Shown here: piece after piece, positions 7,220 through 14,880 of the stretch | Numbering within the stretch: the first letter of the stretch is position 1 | Layout: every line of letters starts with the position of its first letter | Source of the DNA: UMGS363 sp051881775 | Lineage (GTDB): Bacteria; Bacillota; Clostridia; Oscillospirales; Ruminococcaceae | Assembly: GCA_051881775.1 (NCBI GenBank) | Contig: JBJEQN010000003.1 | Coordinates: 1 to 26,536, forward strand | DNA: 26,536 nt | Direction: 5' to 3' | Position numbers and translations under genes: made by a program | Notes under the pieces: model-generated | Databases searched by the model: none | What the model was told of the DNA's origin: nothing | What the model saw: only the letters and a program-made list of their open reading frames with translations

Positions 7220-7831
7220 TCAGCCGTTGAAGGTGAACGCTATCTGCCACGCAAGCAGGATATAAGCAAGGTCAATAAGAACTACATACAAAACAGCCAT
7301 TAGTACAACCGCTATTGGCTGTTTTTTTATGGGCAGAAGATCATCTCCGCTGTCCTCATCGGCTTTTACCTTGCCGCCGGTTATTTTTTCGTAGAAAACA
7401 GGCTTTGCTTTCATTCGCTTGATACGCTTTTTGGGTACAACAGACGCAGTTCCCAGCACCCATACCATAGCCCCGATGTGCAGCACCGCAGCAATTATCA
7501 TAAGCCATACCATACTGTAGCGGAAAGCGGCAAAGAGGAAGAACGTTCCTACGAGAAAAATGAAATTAACGATAAAATTCTTCGTTACGGAAATGTTTGT
7601 TGAAGTGATAAGGGAAAAAAGCCAGCAGAAGGGCAGAATAAGCACCGCCGCAAGGAGCGCAAGGGTAACATAGCTGCCGACTGTTGAGGCGAAGAACACG
7701 GCGTACCATTCCATAGGGAAAATAAGCCACAGCACCGCCCACAGCGCCGCAAGCACCACCGCTCCCAGCGCAAAAAAGCCTTTCCTTTTAAGTGTGAAGC
7801 TGTTATCGAATTTTTTTATTGGTTCAAGCAT
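7220..7831 (-). CDS. Hypothetical multi-pass membrane protein
   Basis: The 203-residue product has about five or six hydrophobic segments: around 18-38, 46-78 (probably two), 88-130 (probably two) and 175-198. A short basic cytoplasmic-looking loop, PKKRIKRMKAK, lies between. No catalytic or transport motif is recognised. AAGGAG stands upstream of the ATG. It is the last gene of the operon with the DUF4317 gene (17-base gap) and the TetR gene, so a shared membrane or stress function is likely but unknown. Confidence 0.7.
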   Translation of the reverse strand: MLEPIKKFDNSFTLKRKGFFALGAVVLAALWAVLWLIFPMEWYAVFFASTVGSYVTLALLAAVLILPFCWLFSLITSTNISVTKNFIVNFIFLVGTFFLFAAFRYSMVWLMIIAAVLHIGAMVWVLGTASVVPKKRIKRMKAKPVFYEKITGGKVKADEDSGDDLLPIKKQPIAVVLMAVLYVVLIDLAYILLAWQIAFTFNG

Positions 7832-7848
7832 TGGTAACTCCTTTTAGC

Positions 7849-8991
7849 TTATATACTATTCCCCGTAATGCGTGTAGTCATGCCGTTTATCTGTATAGCA
7901 GGGTCGTCAAGGTCGATTATAAGGCAGCGCCTTCCGTCAACAACGGTGGTGCGCACCTTGTCGGTGGCATCCTTGCTTATGTTCACGGTTATCTCGGGGG
8001 TGGAAAGGGTAGTTTTGTTTTCAACAAGGTTGGTAGCGGTAAGAACGCCGTCGCCCACCTTGTTTTTGTATATGGCAGGCAGCGTTTCAAGCCTTTCATC
8101 GCTTATTCCCGAATCGGAAAGAATGTTGTACATCTTGTTTCCGTCCAAAACGGGCAGCTCGGTCTCGTTCTTTGAATTTGCAACAAGCTCCCTCAGCTTT
8201 TCGTTGACCTGCGTTATAACGGTGTAGTTGAGCTCGTCTCCGGCAACGTCGTTGAGAACGGCTTGGAAGGTCTCCTTTTCGCCGTGTGCGGACATTATGA
8301 ACTCGCAGCCGAGAACATCGTCAATGCAGGAAATGTTGGGCTTCTTGGGGGACTTTGTGAAGTACATTACGCTGTTCACATCGGGCGCTCTGTCGCTGAA
8401 AACGGGGAAGAAAAAGCCGTCTGTAGGCTCACGGCTGATAATAAGGTCGGTGTTTGCTTTTTTTACGATAGTGTTTGTTTCGCTGTCAAACATAAGTCCG
8501 TCGTCGCTTGTGTTTGCAGGGCATATTGCGGCAACGATAAAGTTGTACTCATCTGCGGCGTTGTCAAGGCTCTCGTCGTTCCTGTCCTTGGACATTATGC
8601 TGTAGGAGCAGTGACCGAGAATAATGGTGTACGCTGCTTCGTAGGCAAGGTTGTTGATAATGCGCACAATAAGCTTGTCCGCTGCAGCTTCATCGGTGAG
8701 CTTGGTCTTCATTGCGTCGTAAAGTATTTTCTGTGCGCCGTCCTCTTCATATTCCGAGTTGGGGAAGGAGTATTCAAGGAGACCCTTGCCCAGGCTGCCC
8801 TTGAAGATCTTGCTGAGAGATTCCATAAGCACGGAGCCTTCCTCTTCGGGGATAAGGCTGTACAGTCTGTTGGTCTTGCAGCGGACGTTCTTCTGTGGGT
8901 CTATGTAAACCGTTATGACCCTGTTAAGGGTGAAAAATCCGCTTGTGTCGGTAAAATTCTTTTTTATTTCCGCAAGTTCTTTTTTGTTCAT
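7849..8991 (-). CDS. DUF4317 family protein
   Basis: The 380-residue soluble protein resembles the DUF4317 family of Clostridia: MNKKELAEIKKNFT at the N-terminus, SGFFTLNRVITVYIDPQKNV, a central ILGHCSYS segment, EYNFIVAAICP, and DVLGCEFIMSAHGEKETFQAVL. No enzymatic motif is evident and the family has no known role. The start is set at 8991 because AAAGGATG lies just upstream; the in-frame ATG at 9009 would place that ribosome site inside the coding region. It starts 14 bases after the TetR stop, so the two are co-transcribed. Confidence 0.82.
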   Translation of the reverse strand: MNKKELAEIKKNFTDTSGFFTLNRVITVYIDPQKNVRCKTNRLYSLIPEEEGSVLMESLSKIFKGSLGKGLLEYSFPNSEYEEDGAQKILYDAMKTKLTDEAAADKLIVRIINNLAYEAAYTIILGHCSYSIMSKDRNDESLDNAADEYNFIVAAICPANTSDDGLMFDSETNTIVKKANTDLIISREPTDGFFFPVFSDRAPDVNSVMYFTKSPKKPNISCIDDVLGCEFIMSAHGEKETFQAVLNDVAGDELNYTVITQVNEKLRELVANSKNETELPVLDGNKMYNILSDSGISDERLETLPAIYKNKVGDGVLTATNLVENKTTLSTPEITVNISKDATDKVRTTVVDGRRCLIIDLDDPAIQINGMTTRITGNSI

Positions 8992-9005
8992 ATGTAAACA
9001 TCCTT

Positions 9006-9632
9006 TCAATTATTGTTGTAGTCGTCACGGCGGCTGAAAAGGAAATCAAAGCTGCCCGGCTCGGCTCGCAGACAGGTCTCCAGTACCCTTGCAAGGAGCC
9101 GCAGCTTGTTGTGCAGCTTTTGATCCCTTTCGGGGAATACCGATGTATCAAACAGGAATGATATTGTCGCAACTATCATTTCGGCGCTTTCCTCCGGCAT
9201 ATCGGTGTTTATGGTGCCTTCCGCAATGCCTTGGTCAAGCAGCTCCGCCAAAACGGGGGAAACTGTTTCTATGGCTGCCATTTTCATTTTGTTGCGCAGG
9301 GTGATATTGTCTTGAATGTTCAGCGCAATAAGAAGGTTCTGCTGGTTGTTGTGGAATTCCTTTTTTATCATGCTGTCAAAAAGCCGCTTTATTTTTTCAA
9401 TGGCAGTCTGGCGCTCGTCAATGTCCCGGAAATATTCACGGAGAGCCTTTTTGTAGCTGCGTACCACCACTTCGTCGATTATCTCATCCTTGCTGTGGAA
9501 ATAGTAGTACACGCTGCCCTTTCCGATGCCGGCTTTTTTTGCGATATGTTCAACTGTTATGTCGCTGTCGGGCATTACTCCCATAAGCTCCTCGGCTGCG
9601 TCAAGTATCATATCCCGTTTATCTTTTTTCAT
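9006..9632 (-). CDS. TetR/AcrR family transcriptional regulator
   Basis: The 208-residue product has a typical TetR N-terminal DNA-binding domain. RDMILDAAEELM is helix 1, and ITVEHIAKKAGIGKGSVYYYFHSKDEII (25-52) is the helix-turn-helix with the YYYF signature. The C-terminal ligand and dimer domain is divergent, so no ligand can be named. It leads an operon with the DUF4317 and membrane protein genes. Two palindromes of TetR-operator style stand in the promoter of the divergent biosynthetic operon, about 290-340 bases away. Repression of that operon by this protein is the simplest reading but is inferred. No matching palindrome was seen in its own upstream region. Confidence 0.9.
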   Translation of the reverse strand: MKKDKRDMILDAAEELMGVMPDSDITVEHIAKKAGIGKGSVYYYFHSKDEIIDEVVVRSYKKALREYFRDIDERQTAIEKIKRLFDSMIKKEFHNNQQNLLIALNIQDNITLRNKMKMAAIETVSPVLAELLDQGIAEGTINTDMPEESAEMIVATISFLFDTSVFPERDQKLHNKLRLLARVLETCLRAEPGSFDFLFSRRDDYNNN

Positions 9633-9665
9633 AGAAATACCGTGCCTTTTCTGTGTTTTGGATAA

Positions 9666-9694
9666 ATAACATCAATATATCATACTAATTCCAA
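9666..9694 (-). promoter_or_regulatory. Candidate promoter for the TetR operon, -35 inside the MITE-like element
   Basis: On the minus strand, TTGGAA (9694-9689) and TGTTAT (9671-9666) are spaced by 17 bases. The -35 falls within the terminal repeat of the element at 9682-9842, so the element may supply part of this promoter. The -10 is weak, so this is tentative. Confidence 0.35.
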
Positions 9695-9842
9695 ATCAAC
9701 CTATAGACAAATCCGACAGCCATAACCCAGCCACTCGTCGTCAAACTCCCTTGCAAGGCACCAAGCATTGCGGCGGTCGTTTTCCTTGATTGGCTGTGTT
9801 CTATCTGCCGCCTTTGTCTATAGAACGATTTGGAATTAGTAT
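9682..9842. mobile_element. MITE-like fold-back element, 161 bp
   Basis: The 30-base ends (9682-9711 and 9813-9842) are inverted repeats matching at 27 of 30 positions and share ATACTAATTCCAAATC and TATAGACAAA. Inside, ACAGCCA (9716-9722) and TGGCTGT (9791-9797) extend the fold-back. It encodes nothing and no clear target duplication is visible. It separates the TetR operon from the biosynthetic operon. Confidence 0.7.
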
Positions 9843-9913
9843 CAGTGGAAATCGTTTCCTTAGTTTATTATATCACAAAATATAAAAAACAGCAAGAAAA
9901 CTTTTTAAAATAC

Positions 9914-9929
9914 TTGACCGCCGGTCGAA
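9914..9929. promoter_or_regulatory. TetR-type operator 1
   Basis: TTGACCGCCGGTCGAA contains the palindrome GACC-GCC-GGTC (9916-9926). It covers the -35 hexamer, so bound repressor would block RNA polymerase. It shares GACC-N3-GGTCGAAAA with operator 2. Confidence 0.7.
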
Positions 9930-9942
9930 AAAATGGTATTAT
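9914..9942 (+). promoter_or_regulatory. Promoter of the acyl-transfer operon
   Basis: TTGACC (9914-9919) and TATTAT (9937-9942) are spaced by 17 bases, with an extended TGG before the -10. The -35 is part of the first palindromic operator, and the second operator lies just after the expected start near 9949. This layout is classic for steric repression. Confidence 0.75.
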
Positions 9943-9957
9943 TAATTCAGACAAATC

Positions 9958-9970
9958 CGACCAGCGGTCG
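9958..9970. promoter_or_regulatory. TetR-type operator 2
   Basis: CGACCAGCGGTCG has a CGACC-AGC-GGTCG palindrome, followed by the same GAAAA as operator 1. Its centre is 43 bases (about four helical turns) from that of operator 1, so the same protein could bind both on one DNA face. Confidence 0.7.
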
Positions 9971-10014
9971 AAAAATGATTTGTGTTTACAAATACCGGAA
10001 GGAGCGGACAAAAT

Positions 10015-10971
10015 ATGAAGGTTGTTCTTGCGGCGGCAGGCTCTGCCGTGCTTCTTGGAGCGGCTGCTTCGTTTATCGGCGCAGGCGTTCTGTTCAAAAG
10101 AGTTATTCCCCGTCAGGATCAGGTAAGAGTAAATCTTGACGAAATGGCGGATATGCAGCAGTGGGAGGAGTACAAGAAAATAATCCACCCCAACAAGGAA
10201 TGGCTGCTTGCAGGTCCTCTTGAGCATATAACCATAAAATCACGGGACGGTCTTACCCTCCACGGCGACTACCTCCCTGCAGACCCGGATAACGACAGGA
10301 ACAGGCTTGCTATCTGCTTTCACGGCTACACAAGCTGCGGCGTGAGCGACTGTTCTTCAATTGCAAGATTCCTCCACGGTCTGGGCTTCGGCTGTCTTAT
10401 CGTTGACAACAGAGCTCACGGCAAAAGCGAGGGCAATTATGTAGGCTTTGGCATACTTGACAGATACGACTGCCTTTCGTGGATAAACTACGCAAACGGC
10501 AGATTCGGCGAAACAAAGGATATTCTCCTTTTCGGCGTTTCAATGGGCGGCGCAACTGTGCTTATGACCGCAGGCTTCAAGGAGCTTCCCAAAAACGTAA
10601 AGGCAATAATCGCAGACTGTGCTTTCACCTCTCCCTATGAGGTATTTGCCCACGTTCTGAAAAAGGATTACAAGCTGCCCGAGTTCCCCATTATGCAGAT
10701 AAACGATGTGATGTGCCGCAAAAAGGCAGGCTACGGATTTAAGGATTATTCCACCATTGATGCAGTAAGAAACACTTCCGTGCCCATACTTTTTGTTCAC
10801 GGCAAAAATGATAATTTCGTTCCCGCTTGGATGAGCGAGAAAAACTATGAGGAGTGCGCTTCGCCCAAGGAGCTGCTTCTTGTGGAAAATGCCGCTCATG
10901 CTGCAAGCTATTATGAAAACAGCAGCCTCTATGAAAGCAAAGCGGCTGAATTTATCGGCAAATATATGCCG
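10015..10971 (+). CDS. Membrane-anchored alpha/beta hydrolase (first gene of acyl-transfer operon)
   Basis: The 319-residue product has one N-terminal hydrophobic anchor (about 3-27), then an alpha/beta-hydrolase domain. The oxyanion loop is CFHGYTS (101-107), the nucleophile Ser176 is in GVSMGG, and candidate Asp266 (HGKNDNF) and His295 (NAAHA) complete the triad. The start at 10015 follows GGAAGGAG. The nearest relatives are serine-hydrolase 'extended' families (BAAT/YqkD-like). As first gene of an operon with a condensation enzyme, carrier protein and acyl-AMP ligase, it may release, edit or remodel the acyl product at the membrane. That role is inference. The stop is at 10972-10974, just before the next gene. 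Confidence 0.85.
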
Positions 10972-10982
10972 TAAGGAAAGGA

Positions 10983-12398
10983 ATGACGGAAATGAAAGAA
11001 TTTAATGTTAACGGAGCGGTAGTAAAGGCTTACCCTCTGCCTGCAGCCCAGCGTATGCACAACTATACCGTAAAATATGCCTGCCCTCAGGTGCTTAACA
11101 TCGGAACGGGACTTTATGTTCAGCAGGACGTGGATTTCGGTCTGCTGAAGCAGGCTATATACAAGGCTTACGAGCGCTTTGAGTCCATGCGTATCAGATT
11201 TATCGAGGACGAGGACGGAACAATGTACCAGTACTTAGTTCCCAACGAGGAAAGGGATATAATTCTCCACGATTTTTCCCATTGGAGAGAGGAAGCCGCT
11301 CATGACGAAATGAGAAAGTGGACAGCTGTACCCTTCAAGCGCTGCAATTCTCCTATGAACCTTGTTGCAATGATAAAGCTGCCGAACGGTTTTAACGGAA
11401 TTTATCTTAAAGCCGACCATATGACAATGGATTCCAGCTCGATAATCGGTTTCCACAGAGATGTGCTGGAGCTTTACTGCAACCTTAAATACGGTACGGA
11501 TATGCCCAAGCCTATGATGTCCTACATAAAGCAGATAGAAAAGGACCTTGAGTATGAGAACGGCTCCGAAGCTAAAAAGAACGACGAAAAATTCTGGGAC
11601 GAGGAGATAGCAAGAAGCGAGCCTATGTACACCGACTTCACAGGTCTGGGAAGACTTATCACACAGCGCAGAGAAACCGGCAATCCCGACCTGCGCAGCG
11701 CAATAATCACCTCAAAGAGCCTTGAAGCCGCTATTTCGGTATATCATCTTGAAAAGGAACCCTCGGAAAGACTTATGCAGTTCTGCCGTGACAACAACGT
11801 TCCTATGACAAGCCTGCTGCTTATGGGTCTGAGAACGGTTCTTTCACAGTTCAACGGCAACGAAAAGGACGTATCCGTAAAAACTAACGTTGCAAGAAGA
11901 GGCAGACTTTCCGAAAAGCGCTGCGGCGGCACAAGAATACACTTCTTCCCCCTGCGCACCATTCTTGAACCCGAGCTTACCTTCCTGGAGGGCATAAAGG
12001 AGATACAGAAGGAGCAGAACAAGATATTCCGCCATGCCGAGTTTGACCCTATCGAGCTTACGGCAAAACGTGCCCGTTACTGGAAATTAAGACCCGGCGC
12101 AAGCTATGAGAGCATAAGTCTTACATACCAGCCTCTCAGCCTCCAGGACGACAAGGAGAAAATGCCCGACATTGCCTACAAGAGTATGTGGTACACCAAC
12201 GGCGTTGCGGCGCAGCCCTTGTACCTTACCATAATGCACCGCCCCGAGGACAACGGACTTAACTTCAATTTCGAGTACAAAAAGGACGTTGTTACCGAGG
12301 AAGAGATGCAGTATCTTTACTACTACATCTGCCGTGTTTTGTTCAGAGGCATTGAGGACAAAAACCGCACCATAGGCGAAATTCTTGAAATGATATAA
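10983..12398 (+). CDS. Stand-alone condensation-domain acyltransferase
   Basis: The 471-residue protein is the size of a single condensation domain (CoA-dependent acyltransferase superfamily, as in NRPS C domains and PapA-type transferases). The HHxxxDG motif appears as D145-H146-M-T-M-D150-S. The catalytic His and structural Asp are kept, while the first His is Asp and the Gly is Ser, as in freestanding acyltransferases. It would transfer an acyl group from the carrier protein to an amine or alcohol. No carrier or adenylation domain is fused; both are separate downstream genes. A second ATG at 10992 also fits the AAGGAAAGGA ribosome site and may be the true start. Confidence 0.85.
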   Translation: MTEMKEFNVNGAVVKAYPLPAAQRMHNYTVKYACPQVLNIGTGLYVQQDVDFGLLKQAIYKAYERFESMRIRFIEDEDGTMYQYLVPNEERDIILHDFSHWREEAAHDEMRKWTAVPFKRCNSPMNLVAMIKLPNGFNGIYLKADHMTMDSSSIIGFHRDVLELYCNLKYGTDMPKPMMSYIKQIEKDLEYENGSEAKKNDEKFWDEEIARSEPMYTDFTGLGRLITQRRETGNPDLRSAIITSKSLEAAISVYHLEKEPSERLMQFCRDNNVPMTSLLLMGLRTVLSQFNGNEKDVSVKTNVARRGRLSEKRCGGTRIHFFPLRTILEPELTFLEGIKEIQKEQNKIFRHAEFDPIELTAKRARYWKLRPGASYESISLTYQPLSLQDDKEKMPDIAYKSMWYTNGVAAQPLYLTIMHRPEDNGLNFNFEYKKDVVTEEEMQYLYYYICRVLFRGIEDKNRTIGEILEMI

Positions 12399-12411
12399 GG
12401 GGATAAATATT

Positions 12412-12639
12412 ATGTTTGAAAAGATAAAAGAGTATATCTGCAATTACGTTGACGCCGATCCTGACAGCATTACAGAGGATTCAAGATTCATTGAGGATCT
12501 TTCCTTCAATTCCTACGATTTTATGAGTATGCTGGGAGAAATAGAGGGCGACCTGGGAGTTACCGTTGAAGAAGAAGCGGTAATGGAGCTTCACACCGTT
12601 GGAGAAGCTGTTGCTTATCTTGAAAAGCTGACAAAGTGA
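12412..12639 (+). CDS. Acyl carrier protein
   Basis: The 75-residue acidic protein has the four-helix carrier layout. The phosphopantetheine site is Ser34 in DLSFNSYDF, where the usual D-S-L reads N-S-Y. It would hold the acyl or aminoacyl group as a thioester between the ligase (12655) and the condensation enzyme (10983). It lies 13 bases after the condensation gene, with AAGGGGAT upstream of the ATG. The altered D-S-L marks it as a specialised carrier and not the housekeeping fatty-acid ACP, and no fatty-acid synthesis genes are nearby. Confidence 0.92.
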   Translation: MFEKIKEYICNYVDADPDSITEDSRFIEDLSFNSYDFMSMLGEIEGDLGVTVEEEAVMELHTVGEAVAYLEKLTK

Positions 12640-12654
12640 CAAAGGAGTAAGACG

Positions 12655-14190
12655 ATGGAAAAGACAAGTGTAAAAAATCTTGGAGAGCTTGTAAAGCTTG
12701 CCGCAAAGGAACAGGGCGCAGGCATTTTTGTTAAGGAAAAGGACGGCGCAGAGATAAGGGAAAAGACCTTTGCCGATTTTTACGGCGACTGCAGAAAGGT
12801 CTGCGGATATTTAAAGCCTAAGGGCAAGGTACATACCGCTCTCATAGGCGGAACAAGCTATAATTACCTTGCTGCAAGACTTGGAACGGTAATGGGCGGA
12901 AATATCGCAGTTCCTCTTGACGCACAGCTTTCCTGCGAGGACATTTGCGAGCTGCTGAACAGAGCGGACGTTAACGTGCTTTTCTACGACAGCCGCTTCG
13001 GAAAATACCTTGACGAGATAAAGGCAAGATGCTCCCGTGTGACGGAGTTTATCTGCCTTGACAGCAAGGGCGACGGACTTGACCTTGCAGACGTTCTTGA
13101 AGCAAGCGCACCCTCAGACCCCGAGGACGTATCACCCGATGAAATTGCGGAAATTGTCTACACCTCCGGCACAACGGGAAAAAGCAAGGGCGTTATGCTT
13201 TCCCACGGAAACTACCTTGACAACACCTTCTGCCGTGACGGCGAAGCAACTCCCGAGGATTCCATTCTGACGGTGCTGCCTATACATCACGTTTACTGCT
13301 ACACCTGCGATATTCTTCTTGCACTCAGATACGGAACAACGGTGTGCGTCAACGATTCGATGATGAGAATTGCGCAGAATATGAAGCTGTTTAAGCCTAC
13401 CATAATGCTGCTTGTTCCTATGATTATCGCAACCATATACAAGCAGATAAAGGCAGCAGCCGCAGCTAATCCGCAGATACCCGTAAAAATGCTTGCAAGC
13501 GGTGTTTTCGGCGGACGCTTAAAGGGCATTTACAGCGGCGGAGCATACCTTGACCCACAGCTTATAAAAGCGTATGCAGAGTTTGGAGTAACACTTGCAC
13601 AGGGCTACGGAATGACAGAGTGCAGCCCGAGAATTTCCTCCATAAAGTTTGATGAAGGCAGCTTCGGTGACGTTGGCATAATCGTTAACGGCTGCGAAGT
13701 AAAGACCGAGGACGGCGAGCTGCTTGTAAAGAGCCCCTCTGTAATGAAGGGTTACTATAAAGACCCCGAAGCAACGGCTGAAGCACTTACACCCGACGGC
13801 TGGCTGAGAACGGGTGACCTTGGATATGTTGAAAATAACCGTATTTACATAACGGGAAGAAAGAAGAATCTTATAATTCTTTCCAACGGCGAGAACGTAT
13901 CTCCCGAAGAGCTTGAAAACAAGTTTGTATCGGAAGAAGCGGTTGCGGAAGTTCTTGTTTATGCAGAGGAAGAGACCATTACCGCAGAGATAGTTCCTAA
14001 TCCCGAATACTGCGCAGGAATGACAGCGGAAGAGATTGCAAATACCGTAAAAGAGATAATTGCAAGGATAAATAAATCTCTGTCAACGGCAAAAGCTATC
14101 CGCAGGATACGCATAAGAAATACGGAGTTTGAGAAGACCACCTCCAAGAAGATAAAGCGTTCACAGAGCGTAAAGGGCGAATTGGTGTAA
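12655..14190 (+). CDS. Acyl-AMP ligase / acyl-CoA synthetase-like adenylating enzyme
   Basis: The 511-residue ANL-superfamily enzyme has all core motifs: VYTSGTTGKSKG (168-179, ATP loop), QGYGMTEC (316-323), WLRTGDL (383-389), GRKKNLIILSNGENVSPEELE (401-421), and the C-terminal catalytic Lys region TTSKKIKR (495-502). The GRKKNLI-type hinge is that of fatty acyl-CoA synthetases or acyl-ACP ligases, not amino-acid adenylation domains. A fatty or aryl acid substrate is therefore more likely than an amino acid. It would activate the acid with ATP and load the adjacent carrier protein. It is the last gene of the operon, 15 bases after the ACP, with AAAGGAG before its ATG. Confidence 0.9.
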   Translation: MEKTSVKNLGELVKLAAKEQGAGIFVKEKDGAEIREKTFADFYGDCRKVCGYLKPKGKVHTALIGGTSYNYLAARLGTVMGGNIAVPLDAQLSCEDICELLNRADVNVLFYDSRFGKYLDEIKARCSRVTEFICLDSKGDGLDLADVLEASAPSDPEDVSPDEIAEIVYTSGTTGKSKGVMLSHGNYLDNTFCRDGEATPEDSILTVLPIHHVYCYTCDILLALRYGTTVCVNDSMMRIAQNMKLFKPTIMLLVPMIIATIYKQIKAAAAANPQIPVKMLASGVFGGRLKGIYSGGAYLDPQLIKAYAEFGVTLAQGYGMTECSPRISSIKFDEGSFGDVGIIVNGCEVKTEDGELLVKSPSVMKGYYKDPEATAEALTPDGWLRTGDLGYVENNRIYITGRKKNLIILSNGENVSPEELENKFVSEEAVAEVLVYAEEETITAEIVPNPEYCAGMTAEEIANTVKEIIARINKSLSTAKAIRRIRIRNTEFEKTTSKKIKRSQSVKGELV

Positions 14191-14246
14191 TAACGCCGCG
14201 AAGCGTATAAAGTTTACGTCCACGCTTTTCAAAGGGTGGCAGGGGT

Positions 14247-14284
14247 CAAGGGGGCAGCGCCCCTTGTCGCTTCCGCAGAAGCGA
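14247..14284. terminator. Two tandem GC-rich hairpins after the acyl-transfer operon
   Basis: CAAGGGG-GCAGCG-CCCCTTG (14247-14266) is followed directly by TCGCTTC-CGCA-GAAGCGA (14267-14284). There is no clean T-run, so termination may be Rho-dependent or only partial. Both hairpins have counterparts in the inverted right arm at 14881-14922, so they are also part of the larger repeat. Confidence 0.5.
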
Positions 14285-14346
14285 AACACCCCTAAAGTTG
14301 GGCATAATGCAAAGCTGCGTTAAAAGCGGCGAAGTAATAAATCAAA

Positions 14347-14430
14347 AGGCGCAATTCACATAAAAAATTGGAACCGAGTAAAGTGTCCTATGACACAAAA
14401 CCGGTAAAAACGACTATGTGAATTGCGCCT
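14347..14430 (+). mobile_element. Small TIR element, copy 1 (84 bp)
   Basis: Perfect 15-base terminal inverted repeats AGGCGCAATTCACAT and ATGTGAATTGCGCCT bound a non-coding core. The core contains GGAACCGAGTAAAGTGTC and a small palindrome around GTGTCCTATGACAC. Copy 2 carries the same core inverted. Confidence 0.75.
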
Positions 14431-14734
14431 ATTTCTATCCCATAACAGCAAAGTAACCCTCGCAGTAAAATGTAAGGAGCAAAGCGACGAGCATTTTTCT
14501 GCGACACGGCAAACTTTGACGGTAGTTTCACTCACAAAATTAGCATTTTTGGGCAATTTCTCCGTAGGGGCGCACATTGTGCGCCCGCTTTTATTTGCAC
14601 CACATTGCATTTTCCGTTAATAATCGAATTTGCGTGAATAACAGCACTCTACTTTGCTGTGTCGCAGAAAAATACACCTCGCTGTGCTCGGTATATTTTC
14701 CTGCGAGGGGGACTTTATCTATACGGAGAAGAAT

Positions 14735-14819
14735 AGGCGCAATTCACATAGTCGGTTCCACAAGTTTTATGTCATATGACACTTTACTCGGTTCCACTTT
14801 TTTGATGTGAATTGCGCCT
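14735..14819 (-). mobile_element. Small TIR element, copy 2 (85 bp, inverted)
   Basis: It has the same 15-base terminal repeats as copy 1, with the core in the opposite orientation and TGTCATATGACA as a perfect palindrome at its middle. The two copies are 304 bases apart. It encodes no protein; any movement would need a transposase supplied in trans. Confidence 0.75.
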
Positions 14820-14880
14820 TGATTTTTTACTTTGTTGTTTTTGCTGTTACTTTGCGTTGCACTATAGTTTAGAGGTGTTT

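Noticed and set aside
14356..14810. Small genes in the repeat block
   Set aside because: The frames run through the TIR elements and inverted arms, lack ribosome sites and resemble each other only because the DNA is repeated.
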